From a virus, in IMG/VR virus record IMGVR_UViG_3300032516_000007, positions 51,042-115,041 of that record: a DNA stretch of 64,000 nt. The stretch is one strand, 5' to 3'. The notes below the pieces were generated by a model. It was not told the origin of the DNA. It did not search any database and saw only the letters and a program-made list of their open reading frames with translations. This document shows positions 1 to 8,415 of the stretch, piece by piece (positions within the stretch are counted from its first letter, which is position 1; every line of letters starts with the position of its first letter). The position numbers were made by a program, and so were the translations under genes.

Positions 1-2
1 AC

Positions 3-359
3 TTTCAGGGTCATGAATTATCTTTTCATAAGCACTGGGAAGCAGCTCGTCAGTTGATCAAGCAGGGTGCTGATCCAAAATCTGAGCATTTTGATAAGGT
101 TGGTAGGCACTACTATGGTAAGTACGTGGGCCTGAGACTTCGGGGGACCCGCAGGCTAGCAAGTCATGGTGAGAGGTATCCGGGCCGCCTGCCACTCCCA
201 GGGTCTGATGGCTCTGGGGGTCAGAGGTTGCTGGGTAGGCTATCCTCCATGGCTGATCATCTGTACCACACACCATCAGCAGTGAGGAGACTGAGAAACC
301 GAATTGCAAACTCTTCTGGTACTCCCAATTTCAGAAGAGAACGTGGTGCTTGGGAGTAG
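3..359 (+). CDS. C-terminal part of an unidentified protein, cut by the window edge
   Basis: The frame is open from the first bases and ends in TAG at 357-359, so the gene begins upstream of the window. A TTG at 54 is an internal codon and not a convincing start. The visible 118 residues contain HYYGKYVGL near the middle. That resembles the C-terminal ends of the proteins at 3530-6346 (RKYLGLK) and 6355-7647 (SKYVGLNR). Here a basic, Gly/Arg-rich tail of about 75 residues follows the motif. No enzymatic motif can be seen. Its place at the head of the MuF/enzyme locus fits a minor or internal head protein, but that is inference from context only. Confidence 0.6.
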   Translation, partial: FQGHELSFHKHWEAARQLIKQGADPKSEHFDKVGRHYYGKYVGLRLRGTRRLASHGERYPGRLPLPGSDGSGGQRLLGRLSSMADHLYHTPSAVRRLRNRIANSSGTPNFRRERGAWE

Positions 360-381
360 ATAGAGAAGGAGTCTGATCAAC

Positions 382-852
382 ATGGCAAACAATCCATACG
401 CTGGTGCAGTTCCCCTCAATCTTCGTCCTGAGGAGACAAGTGAGGTGGTGGCCAAGTCCACCAGTTATCGTCCTGGGGAGGTCCATCCGATGACCTATCG
501 CCATCCTGCCCAGAATCCATCTTTGGGTCGAGAGGATGGGAACACTCCTCTTCGTCGCTACCCAAATGGTCTGCTGGATGTGGGCTATGTGGCGAGCTTC
601 ATCATTGAAGTGATCCACAAAGCTGAGTTGGGTGGCAATCTGACCAACTTCGAGAAGGCACTGCTGACCCTCATCCTGCCTGGTCATTTCCAGTTGATCG
701 ATGCTCAGATTGCTGCATCCTTCGCTCACCTGACTGATGAGGAGAAGCTTCTTCTGTCAGTCAAGGTCATGCGGCACTTCAATGAGGAGCTGAATTACAA
801 CGCTGGAGCGGGAGGCGGTAGTGTGCCCTTCCGTCATGTCACAAAAAGTTAG
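382..852 (+). CDS. Hypothetical head-side protein, 156 aa
   Basis: ATG follows AAGGAG (367-372) at normal spacing. The protein has a Pro/Arg-rich N-terminal half and a helical C-terminal half (about residues 65-140) with amphipathic segments such as LTNFEKALLTLILPGH. It ends in a Gly-rich stretch. I recognise no family. It overlaps the next gene, whose GTG start lies at 821 in another frame, as in translationally coupled phage operons. Position upstream of the MuF gene suggests a head-associated role. This is inference. Confidence 0.7.
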   Translation: MANNPYAGAVPLNLRPEETSEVVAKSTSYRPGEVHPMTYRHPAQNPSLGREDGNTPLRRYPNGLLDVGYVASFIIEVIHKAELGGNLTNFEKALLTLILPGHFQLIDAQIAASFAHLTDEEKLLLSVKVMRHFNEELNYNAGAGGGSVPFRHVTKS

Positions 853-1066
853 GCTTCAGATCCCTGACGATGTTCCTCTTGAGGAAGTCGTCAAGGCTCT
901 AGAGTCTGCCGCACGGGGGCTTCGCCAGGAACAGGAGGCGAAGCCCCTGTCAGGTATTGAAGATCGGAATCCAGCATCCAAGCACATGATGGAGTTCATC
1001 GATAGTTCCTACTTGACCATGGTGGATAGCTTGGCAAAGGAGATTGGGAAGGTTCTAGAATCATGA
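821..1066 (+). CDS. Hypothetical small protein, 81 aa
   Basis: I chose the GTG at 821 because GGAGG at 811-815 is correctly spaced for it. The ATG at 836 would be about 20 bases from that site. The product is a charged, helical protein (PLEEVVKALESAARGLRQEQ) with a C-terminal helix that ends in KVLES. The last codons contain the TTCTAGAA palindrome at 1053-1060. The TGA overlaps the next ATG as ATGA. No family is recognised. Confidence 0.65.
   Translation: MCPSVMSQKVRLQIPDDVPLEEVVKALESAARGLRQEQEAKPLSGIEDRNPASKHMMEFIDSSYLTMVDSLAKEIGKVLES
1053..1060. promoter_or_regulatory. TTCTAGAA palindrome at a gene junction
   Basis: One of 17 copies of this 8-base palindrome in the window. It lies in the last codons of one gene and 2 bases before the ATG of the next, in the context GGTTCTAGAATC. 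No -10-like hexamer follows at the spacing seen at 30937, 34185 and 40710. Its function is unknown. Confidence 0.4.
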
Positions 1067-1236
1067 TCAGGAAGTTGCCATTGCGTCCCATCATGAAGTC
1101 CAAGCTCACCTCTGATGGTGAGCGGGTACTTCAGATTCTCCAGAGGGAATATCAGATGGAGCGTGAGGCGGCGGTTCGTTTGATGAGAGATGGCGGGGCC
1201 ATGTTGGCCCTGGCTATTGTGACTCGGAGTCGATGA
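1063..1236 (+). CDS. Small basic protein, 57 aa
   Basis: The frame runs ATG (1063) to TGA (1234-1236). It overlaps the upstream stop as ATGA, and the ATG of the next gene (1233) overlaps its own stop, so it is tightly packed between two coding genes. The product starts MIRKLPLRPIMKSK and has a helical stretch EREAAVRLMRDGGAMLALAI. The gene is short, and the case rests on the double overlap and absence of any other frame across this gap. No function is recognised. Confidence 0.6.
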   Translation: MIRKLPLRPIMKSKLTSDGERVLQILQREYQMEREAAVRLMRDGGAMLALAIVTRSR

Positions 1237-1958
1237 TGTTTCTTTTCGTAGCTATTCACAAAAGTATCTATCCTGAGAGTTTGTTCATCAGGAAGGGAGA
1301 AGAGGAGGGAACTCTTAACCTGCGTGTTTCCAAACCTCAGAAGGTAGCCACACCCCCAAAGGTTAAGCAGCCTCGTGCTCCGACTGTGGGTGTTCCCTCT
1401 CAGGAAGTTCAGAAGCCATCAGCATCCCATCTGGAGAAGGTGTCAACGCCTCACCATCAGGCTGCCCAAGCTGAAGCTCTCATGAGGATGTCAACTCATG
1501 AGTACCAACGAACGGGACGTATGCAACATGCTTTGAAGGCACAGCGTTCCCAGGCGACTCTAGATCATTTTGCTTCCCAAGGTGTTGTACCAACACCCCA
1601 GCATCATGCTGATTGGGTTGATCACTATGGGGAGCATTCAGATAAATATGCAGGATCAAAAGTTCCTGTTATGTCCCGGTCCCGGTGGCACAAGATTTCT
1701 GGTGGGATTGAGTTTTCAGGACATGAACACGAACAGAAGCCAGCTTGGACAGAAGCTCAGCTACAGGCGGCTACTGCTCCTAAGCCTGAACCCCTACCCG
1801 CTTCTGATATTGGATTTGAGAGACCTGAGAAGGTATCTCGTCCGGAGGTTCAGGAAACCATTGGGTACATGAAGAAGATTCACAGTTTCAAGAAGAGTCT
1901 CATCAATGCTTTGCTGTTAAAGGCATTGAACCTGAGAAGGAGCATTTTGAGTTATTGA
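1233..1958 (+). CDS. Hypothetical Pro/Lys/His-rich protein, 241 aa
   Basis: The ATG overlaps the upstream TGA. CGGAG about 7 bases upstream may serve as ribosome site. After a short hydrophobic N-terminus (MMFLFVAIHKS) the protein is largely disordered in appearance, rich in Pro, Lys, Gln and His, with a short helical region around residues 80-105. It shares with its neighbours a style of low-complexity linker seen in virion-internal proteins. No domain is recognised. Confidence 0.6.
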   Translation: MMFLFVAIHKSIYPESLFIRKGEEEGTLNLRVSKPQKVATPPKVKQPRAPTVGVPSQEVQKPSASHLEKVSTPHHQAAQAEALMRMSTHEYQRTGRMQHALKAQRSQATLDHFASQGVVPTPQHHADWVDHYGEHSDKYAGSKVPVMSRSRWHKISGGIEFSGHEHEQKPAWTEAQLQAATAPKPEPLPASDIGFERPEKVSRPEVQETIGYMKKIHSFKKSLINALLLKALNLRRSILSY

Positions 1959-1971
1959 ACAGGAGTGGAAC

Positions 1972-2607
1972 ATGAGACCCGACATGATTAGCCCCCGACG
2001 GCTTCGTCCTGCTAGTGACGGTTCACACAGTGAGCCCTTGTTTCGGATGACCAGGGAAGATCCCCATCGAGTGCTCAAAGGGATTGTGATTCCCCAGACA
2101 GTGCGTGGTCAGGTCAATGGAGTGATGCCTGGGGCGTCGGCTCCCCCGAAACCTCAGCCCTCTCTGTGGGTGATGAGGAAAGCGGATCCATCTCAACAGG
2201 AGATGATCCCTGGGGGTCTGGCTTCTGGGAAGGCTGATACAGCTTTCGATCCTGAAGCTCTCAAGGTGGGGATGAAGGTTGAGCTGGAGCATTCAGGCAA
2301 CGCCAAGCTGGCTCGGGAGATTGCCAAAGATCATCTGACCGAGGACCCTGATTACTACAAGAAGCTGGCCAAGATGGAAGCCAAGAAGGCTATGGGTGGG
2401 TTGGTGACGAAGTCCAAGGAAATGGAGGGCAAGAAGAGAAGTTGGATGCCCCCCACCGAGTACAGTCCCGAAGCCTATGGGAAGCCTCCTCATCCAGAGG
2501 GTCATGGGTTCATCAGTGGTGAGCCAATCGAGAAGATCAAGGAAAGGTTGGCAAAGTTGCAACCTCACCGTCCGAAGGGTACAGGGCAATTCAACCTCGA
2601 CGATTAG
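1972..2607 (+). CDS. DUF5661-like domain protein, 211 aa
   Basis: AGGAGT precedes the ATG. Residues about 92-130 read FDPEALKVGMKVELEHSGN, then LAREIAKDHLTEDPDYYKKL. This is the pattern I know from the DUF5661 family (V-E-x-EH, then EIAxDHL-x-E-xPDYY), a small helical domain of unknown function found in phages and bacteria. The rest is basic and proline-rich and probably disordered. The gene stands directly upstream of the MuF minor head gene. The family call is made by eye and the role in the virion is unknown. Confidence 0.7.
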   Translation: MRPDMISPRRLRPASDGSHSEPLFRMTREDPHRVLKGIVIPQTVRGQVNGVMPGASAPPKPQPSLWVMRKADPSQQEMIPGGLASGKADTAFDPEALKVGMKVELEHSGNAKLAREIAKDHLTEDPDYYKKLAKMEAKKAMGGLVTKSKEMEGKKRSWMPPTEYSPEAYGKPPHPEGHGFISGEPIEKIKERLAKLQPHRPKGTGQFNLDD

Positions 2608-2615
2608 GATGTTGG

Positions 2616-2623
2616 TTCTAGAA
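2616..2623. promoter_or_regulatory. TTCTAGAA palindrome in the intergenic gap before the MuF gene
   Basis: The copy fills half of the 17-base gap and ends one base before the ATG at 2625. Because it occupies the place where a ribosome site would sit, the MuF gene has only a weak AGGA about 12 bases upstream. It may act at RNA or DNA level. No function is shown. Confidence 0.4.
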
Positions 2624-2624
2624 C

Positions 2625-3533
2625 ATGCCGATTCTGACGAGGCAGCAAGTTGAGAAGCTTGCTGAGATCATTGACCAGCACACCACCTGGTTCGTCTGGC
2701 GAGCTTTCGGTTCCCAGTACGTCAAGAAAGAAGATCTAGACAAGCTGAAGGCTAGTGGACTCCTGCCTATGGATGTGCAGGTGTCCACGATCAAGAATGC
2801 CTACGTTTTGGGTCGGCTGGAATCTCTGCTCAAGGAAAACGATTTCAGGAAGTTGACCTGGGTTCAGCTCCAAGAGGCAGCCAAGGGTCGCTTTACCTCT
2901 GTTGACAAGTTCCAGATCGAAGCGGCTGAGATGAGTGCCTTTACGAAGTTTCGTGGATTGGCTGACGACATCAAGAGTCGTCTCTACGATCGTTTGGCTC
3001 AGGCGACGAACAGCACTGTGACTGAAGCTCATGTGCGAGGGACGATCAAGGACATTGTTAAGGTTGGGGTTGAACTCAGCCAATCCTTCCAGAAGGTGGC
3101 CAGAGAGTTGGTGGAGGAGCTGAAGGAACCAACTCGAAATTGGACTCGTGTGGCTGCCACGGAGCTTCACACAGCGTGGCAACGGGGTGTGGTCAACACG
3201 ATCATTCAGAAGGTAGATCTGTACGAGGATTCTGAGGGCATTGATAGCAACGTCTTTGTTGATCATGACGATGATGCCTGTGAGGACTGCAAGAGGATCT
3301 ACAACGATCCCAAGACTGGTCATCCCAAGATCATGAAGTTGAGAGACCTTCTCGAGAACGAGGGATCCAACTATCAACGGCCATGGCGTCAGAATGCTAA
3401 GCCGGTTGTCCCTCCTCTGCATCCCCACTGCTATGGGCGTGTGATCTATGTTCCCCCAGGTTGGGGGTTCAAGGATGATGGTACGTTCACTCTGATCGAT
3501 CCCAAGGAAGCTTACCCGGAGCTGAACGAATGA
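2625..3533 (+). CDS. MuF-type minor head (head morphogenesis) protein, 302 aa
   Basis: The helical N-terminal two thirds is followed by a C-terminal module typical of phage Mu gpF / SPP1 gp7 minor head proteins. An RVAATELHTAWQRG helix is followed by FVDHDDDACEDCKRIYND with paired cysteines and a closing PPLHPHCYGRVIY segment. Such proteins sit inside the head at the portal and are ejected with DNA. In other phages the MuF module is often fused to effector domains. Here the effectors (ART, GNAT, topoisomerase, helicase) are separate genes immediately downstream, and the next ATG overlaps the stop. The family call is confident; exact position in the capsid is inferred. Confidence 0.85.
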   Translation: MPILTRQQVEKLAEIIDQHTTWFVWRAFGSQYVKKEDLDKLKASGLLPMDVQVSTIKNAYVLGRLESLLKENDFRKLTWVQLQEAAKGRFTSVDKFQIEAAEMSAFTKFRGLADDIKSRLYDRLAQATNSTVTEAHVRGTIKDIVKVGVELSQSFQKVARELVEELKEPTRNWTRVAATELHTAWQRGVVNTIIQKVDLYEDSEGIDSNVFVDHDDDACEDCKRIYNDPKTGHPKIMKLRDLLENEGSNYQRPWRQNAKPVVPPLHPHCYGRVIYVPPGWGFKDDGTFTLIDPKEAYPELNE

Positions 3534-6346
3534 ATCACTTCATCAGCAAGACTATTAGGTACTATCATCCTTACTTACCAACTCACACCCTTCGTAAGGC
3601 TGAAGAGCCCGGTGAGTTCCGTGGTGGGGACCCCGAGGAGATGCGTCTGAAGAAGGAAGAAAAGCAAACTGAGCTAGGTGAATCTGGGGATGCTGGAGAA
3701 GATCAGGGTGGGGAAGAGCCAGATCCTGCCGATGTGGAGGAGGCTCAGCAGGCAGATCAGGATAAGTCAGAAGGGAAATCTGTCAGTATTGGGAAAGCGA
3801 TTACCACAGCCATGGGTGCGGTTGAGGCTTCTCCATGGCCACCCAACACAACGGATTATCCTTCCAAGGATCGGAATGGTAATCCAGTTCATGACAATGT
3901 GGACTTTCACTTTCGTGGGGTCAAACAGCCCTGGATTGAAGTGGGTCCCCCTCGTCAGGGTCCCAATCAGAAGAAGCCCTGGTCAGAGGTTCTGGGTCTT
4001 CCCCCATTGATGGCTCCTTCTGGACCTCCCTATTGGCGTCAGAAGCTTCTACAGGAACGAAGGGATGAGCTTGGGATGAGTCCCAGACCCAGGCTCATCG
4101 AACCTACTGATATGTACGCTATGCAGTCTGTGGCAAAGGCTTTCGATGATCTTCTAGAGAAGGCAAAGGCGACGCTTGGCGGGGAGTCTGCTGAACACCA
4201 CCCATATATTCCTGGATATAAGGATAAGATCAAAACACCTGTTTCTTTGAATGTTGATAGCTTAGATCATGTTCCTGAGCATATAAATAAACATGTCTCT
4301 AAGATTGTTGGTCCTCATTGGAAAGATCATATTCATAGATATGTCAAAGAAGTTAACAGTGGGGAGGGTTTAAGTTTTACTCCTTCTCCTGTTCTTCGAG
4401 CTATGGAAGATTGGATGGGAGGTGGTGGTAAGTTTCCACATAAACGAGGGGCAGGGCAGGCTATTGTGTCCAATGATGTAAAAGCTTTGAATCATCTGAC
4501 ACAACGTGCAGGTCATGCTGGGTGGCATCGGTCTGGTGTAGTTGCTGGAGTTTTATCCAGGATGCCTTTGAATCATGAAGCTATCAAACATCAAACTGGT
4601 GGTAGTATTCCAACGCATCTTTATCGTGGTAGTATGTATGTTCCCCATGCGGCAAAGGTTGGTGATGTTTTTCATCTTTCTCCATCTTCATTTAGTTCCG
4701 GTAAACTTGTGGAGCCATTCAAAGACTATCCAGGGCTTATGAAGATGAGGTTACCGTCCAGAGGATTTAGTTTGGGTAATCACAGTTTGTGGCCAGAACG
4801 GGAGGTACTTGTTTCTGGTCATTATAGAATCCATAATATATCTTATCCTCGTGGTCGTACTATGTTTCATGTTGAAGAGATTCCTCATGGTGAAGTTAAT
4901 AAAGCTATTGAGAATCAATCTCAGCATGAAATGAACCAATTTATAGCTTCTCATCCTTCTGAGATGGTGTCTGCTAAAGGAGCAGAGGATATTGAGCATG
5001 TGGGGAGGGGACTTGGAAAGAGAATGGCTCCCTGTCCCTACGGAGGGGGAATCGAATGCCTTCGGCATGGTGGAGATGGTGCTGATGCTCATTACCCATC
5101 ATTCCACCATAAACATGAAGATCAATCCCTGAGTCACGAAGATGTTCTCCATCAGGAAGCTGGAAAAGATCCTGGGGAACGAACACATAGCCTTAACCAG
5201 ATGCAGAAGAAGGCTCTTGTTGGGCATGTGATGTCCAGGTACGAAAGTGAAGGTACAGATCTAGATAACCCTGATACAAGATCGAAGTACATGAAGACAC
5301 TTCGGCATATTCACGGTTATTTGGGTAAAGACGCAGAGTCAAACGCATGGAGAAAGAAAGCCATTTCGGAGTGGAAGTCCAAGATTAGTCAGTATCATGG
5401 TTCAGAGGATCAAAAGCCAGAGGGTCACCTGGCCATGGAAGCTGCTGAGAAGCAGATCGATGTGACTTGTGATTTTTCAAGGGAAGTCGGTTGGGGTTCT
5501 ACAGATAGTAAAGAGTCAGATCTTCCAGAGAAGATGTTGGAGCAAGCATTTGGTAGGCAAATGAGGATTAGTGACTTTGAGAGGGCGTATACTGTCGATG
5601 ATGATAATCTAAAACTTCCAACTCCTGATGGTGGATATGGGGCAAATATTCATCACATCAACATTGTCGAAAAGGAACAGGGCCAGTACGAGATCAATGT
5701 GATGGGGTCTATTGATTATAGTTATGGTGAGGGTAGTGAGCGGGCAGCTACATTCGTTCGAGTGATTCACTGTTCTGTTGGTGGTAAGAAGAAGCAAGAT
5801 CGTTTCATTATGGTTCACCATGACAAGATATTTGTGCTAGATGCTGATCATAGTAAGGTTGGTGGGCATCAGAACTCTGGATTGAGTACGGATTTTCTCA
5901 AGCATAGTGTTATTGAATACCAGAAATGGGGGGTTAATCAGATCACAACAAGTCCGCACTGGGTGGGTAAGTACACTTGGGCTCGAATGGGATTCCAGTG
6001 GAATGAGGAGGCTGCTGCCACTGTGGGTCGCCATATGACCAAATTTTTGATCAGTCATTATGGGATGGAGAAGAAGGCTGCTGCAAAATTGGCGGCTAAA
6101 TTTGCTGATATGCCATCCAGATTTGCTGTCAAGACGCTTTCTAATCCTCAATTGACTGAAGATGGTCAGGCATTGTTTAGATCTTTCGAGAAGAGCGAGT
6201 ACAGATGCAAGCCAGAGGAGGTTGGGAAGGCATTCCTTCTTAGTGATGGTGGTAACCAAGTTTGGATGAATGGGGGCATGGTGGACATGTCTCGGAAAAC
6301 CAGTCCTAGTTACCGTCAATTGAGGAAGTATCTGGGTTTGAAGTAG
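3530..6346 (+). CDS. ADP-ribosyltransferase-like + GNAT-like virion protein, 938 aa
   Basis: GGAG precedes an ATG that overlaps the MuF stop. Residues 1-220 are acidic and disordered. Residues about 345-450 carry the marks of R-S-E class mono-ADP-ribosyltransferases: LYRGS with R366, SPSSFSSG with S387/S389, and WPEREVLVSG with E423 and E425 (the ExE pair). Residues about 690-870 resemble a GNAT acetyltransferase: the acetyl-CoA loop is degenerate (HQNSGLS near 780), and VGKYTWARMGFQW (812-824) is well kept. The protein ends RKYLGLK. Base composition shifts to AT-rich near 4200, exactly where the disordered N-terminus ends, which suggests the enzyme part was acquired separately. Phage ART proteins such as T4 Alt are packaged and modify host targets; the target here is unknown. 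Confidence 0.7.
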   Translation: MNHFISKTIRYYHPYLPTHTLRKAEEPGEFRGGDPEEMRLKKEEKQTELGESGDAGEDQGGEEPDPADVEEAQQADQDKSEGKSVSIGKAITTAMGAVEASPWPPNTTDYPSKDRNGNPVHDNVDFHFRGVKQPWIEVGPPRQGPNQKKPWSEVLGLPPLMAPSGPPYWRQKLLQERRDELGMSPRPRLIEPTDMYAMQSVAKAFDDLLEKAKATLGGESAEHHPYIPGYKDKIKTPVSLNVDSLDHVPEHINKHVSKIVGPHWKDHIHRYVKEVNSGEGLSFTPSPVLRAMEDWMGGGGKFPHKRGAGQAIVSNDVKALNHLTQRAGHAGWHRSGVVAGVLSRMPLNHEAIKHQTGGSIPTHLYRGSMYVPHAAKVGDVFHLSPSSFSSGKLVEPFKDYPGLMKMRLPSRGFSLGNHSLWPEREVLVSGHYRIHNISYPRGRTMFHVEEIPHGEVNKAIENQSQHEMNQFIASHPSEMVSAKGAEDIEHVGRGLGKRMAPCPYGGGIECLRHGGDGADAHYPSFHHKHEDQSLSHEDVLHQEAGKDPGERTHSLNQMQKKALVGHVMSRYESEGTDLDNPDTRSKYMKTLRHIHGYLGKDAESNAWRKKAISEWKSKISQYHGSEDQKPEGHLAMEAAEKQIDVTCDFSREVGWGSTDSKESDLPEKMLEQAFGRQMRISDFERAYTVDDDNLKLPTPDGGYGANIHHINIVEKEQGQYEINVMGSIDYSYGEGSERAATFVRVIHCSVGGKKKQDRFIMVHHDKIFVLDADHSKVGGHQNSGLSTDFLKHSVIEYQKWGVNQITTSPHWVGKYTWARMGFQWNEEAAATVGRHMTKFLISHYGMEKKAAAKLAAKFADMPSRFAVKTLSNPQLTEDGQALFRSFEKSEYRCKPEEVGKAFLLSDGGNQVWMNGGMVDMSRKTSPSYRQLRKYLGLK

Positions 6347-6354
6347 GGTGATCT

Positions 6355-7647
6355 ATGCTTAATTTGTTCGATGATCTAATGAAGGCGGCCCGTCGGGTAT
6401 CTCCATTCCCCGTTCCTCAAGGAATGACCCATGGAGATGTGCTTCGTCATCAAGCAATACATGTTCACCGTGCCGGGGGTCTTCCATCCTCCAGGGAGCA
6501 TCGATTAGCTCTACAGGCGAAACCATCACCTCTTACATCGGAGCATGTGGCAGAAACAGTATCAAAGAATAAACTTCTTCATCCTAAACATGTAACAGCA
6601 TTGATTGATCATGCTCATGATCATTTTAGTAGATTGTTGAGGACGCCTGGAAGGATGAATGAAGAATCTTACCATAAGGTAATGGAAACTCTTGGTGATG
6701 CTGTTAATGTTGCTCATGAGACTAAGCACCCAAAAAGAAATTCATTAAGGAACTTGCAGGCCAAAGCAATTAGGAATCATGTTGGTTCTTATTCTTATCC
6801 AGTAGTAAATACTAGATTCAAAAATATGGAAGGTGTTGTTTCGCATGTTACTCCAAATGGTTGGGCAGAAGCTAGAGAGAATACTCCAGCACACAAGTCA
6901 ACTCTTGGTCATTACACTTTGCATAATGTATTCAAAGATAAAGTAAATGATGCTGATCATTATTTACATGATTCTTTTAAGATGGATCATCCAGACTATA
7001 CGTCTAAGGTTAACGATTCTGCTTTGGAATTTGAATCAGATATTAGTTCAAAAGAACATCAAAGACGGAGTATTCAAAGTACACATTCTTGGCCACATAG
7101 GGTAACTGTATCGGGGGATATCGTTCACCATAGTGGAGGTTTGATTGGTCAATTTAGTAGAACTTTTGGAAGAGATGTCAATGGTGATCTTCGTGTAAAT
7201 CATGATGGTCTGAGCTTAGATAAAGAACATCAGGGATATGGTATTTCTAAGGCTCTTATGAAATCATCATTGGAGCACTATAGACAGATGGGAGTTAAGA
7301 CTGTTCACGTTGGGCCAGCCGATGTTGGAAGATACACGTGGGCCAAGATGGGATTCCATTGGGGTGAAGATGGGACAAGGCATGTCAAAAGGACGTTACC
7401 AAAGTTCTTAGTGGAGCATGGAGAGGATCCCAAGTCTGCTCAAGAGATTACTGATAGGCATGCTGACAAGCCATGGGAGATAGCTTCTCTTCATATCGGC
7501 GGGAGGCATGTTGGGAAGAAGTATTTGTTAAGAGGAGATGTTTCTGGGCAGAGTGGACCATGGGGGTACACTGGAGGTTCTTTGGAGTTGCATCCCGATA
7601 ACCCTGGATACCAACATATCAGCAAATACGTTGGATTGAATAGGTGA
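6355..7647 (+). CDS. GNAT-type acetyltransferase protein, 430 aa
   Basis: Residues about 255-355 form a GNAT domain. The acetyl-CoA binding loop HQGYGIS (292-298) fits the Q-x-x-G-x-G/A rule and is followed by a helix (KALMKSSLEHYRQMGV), then VGRYTWAKMGFHW (324-336). The last segment matches that of the upstream 938-residue protein, so the two are paralogues there, but the acetyl-CoA loop is intact only here. The N-terminal 250 residues are helical and His-rich with no known domain. The protein ends ISKYVGLNR, like its neighbour. The gene is AT-rich compared with the flanking genes. The substrate is unknown; delivery with the DNA is inferred from context. Confidence 0.75.
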   Translation: MLNLFDDLMKAARRVSPFPVPQGMTHGDVLRHQAIHVHRAGGLPSSREHRLALQAKPSPLTSEHVAETVSKNKLLHPKHVTALIDHAHDHFSRLLRTPGRMNEESYHKVMETLGDAVNVAHETKHPKRNSLRNLQAKAIRNHVGSYSYPVVNTRFKNMEGVVSHVTPNGWAEARENTPAHKSTLGHYTLHNVFKDKVNDADHYLHDSFKMDHPDYTSKVNDSALEFESDISSKEHQRRSIQSTHSWPHRVTVSGDIVHHSGGLIGQFSRTFGRDVNGDLRVNHDGLSLDKEHQGYGISKALMKSSLEHYRQMGVKTVHVGPADVGRYTWAKMGFHWGEDGTRHVKRTLPKFLVEHGEDPKSAQEITDRHADKPWEIASLHIGGRHVGKKYLLRGDVSGQSGPWGYTGGSLELHPDNPGYQHISKYVGLNR

Positions 7648-7652
7648 ATTGA

Positions 7653-8408
7653 ATGAAACGTCCAATGAAAGAATCGGCTTACGATTTAACTGATCTTGTT
7701 GATCAGGATAAATCTGGTGATATTCACTATTCTACTGATGGTACTAGAACCATGAATCATGAAGGGATGATTGATTGGGATCAAAGTACCGAAGCGATGG
7801 ACCTTGGTGACAGTCATCCAGAGGACAAAGTTGTTTTCGATTACGATGGCAATGTGATTCATGATCCTGAAATGGAGGGTCAGGTAGATGGTGGAGACGA
7901 GGAGCCGGAAGCTTCACCAGAAGAGGAGCTTCCTGGTGATTCTAGAACCACGGGAGAACCCACCAAGGAGCCTGCCATGGGAACTGAATCTCCAAATCCC
8001 CAGCCTACTCAACCGTTAATGGGGATAGCCGCTCAGGGGGGCCAAGAGGAGCCTCAGGAAGCTCAGGGGGAGCCCCAAGGGGGCCAGGAGACAACTCAGG
8101 GGGCTCAGGAAGAAGAGCAGACCCAGGAGGGTCAGGAGCCATCCCAGGAGGGTTCTGAGGAGCAGGGAGACCTTCTCTCAGTGGATGACCCTGCCCAGGC
8201 CCAGCAGCTCCTCCAGAACGCCGATAAGATGGACCGGCCTCACATGCTTCAGGTGGCTAAACTCATCTGGGGGGATGACTACGAGTTTGAGGACTGGATG
8301 ACGGACGATTACGTGCGAGCAGACCTGAAGGGGTCACTCGAGGATGTTCTCGAGAGCCATGAAGAGGGAGTTGCTCCTGTCGAAGGGGAAGACGAGGAAG
8401 AGGAGTAG
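7653..8408 (+). CDS. Very acidic low-complexity protein, 251 aa
   Basis: The product is dominated by Glu, Gln, Gly and Asp. Residues about 125-175 are a run of short repeats of the kind QEGQEPSQEG, and the C-terminus ends GEDEEEE. A more ordered segment (about 185-230: KMDRPHMLQVAKLIWGDD) lies near the end. Acidic phage proteins of this kind can be scaffolds, DNA mimics or charge-balancing internal proteins. I cannot choose among these. It lies between the GNAT gene and the sigma/topoisomerase fusion. Its 3' end overlaps upstream codons of the next open frame, but the next true start is 8416. Confidence 0.65.
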   Translation: MKRPMKESAYDLTDLVDQDKSGDIHYSTDGTRTMNHEGMIDWDQSTEAMDLGDSHPEDKVVFDYDGNVIHDPEMEGQVDGGDEEPEASPEEELPGDSRTTGEPTKEPAMGTESPNPQPTQPLMGIAAQGGQEEPQEAQGEPQGGQETTQGAQEEEQTQEGQEPSQEGSEEQGDLLSVDDPAQAQQLLQNADKMDRPHMLQVAKLIWGDDYEFEDWMTDDYVRADLKGSLEDVLESHEEGVAPVEGEDEEEE

Positions 8409-8415
8409 ACCGAAG

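Noticed and set aside
8344-8415. Upstream extension of the sigma/topoisomerase fusion
   Set aside because: It overlaps the coding end of the acidic protein; AGGAG supports 8416.
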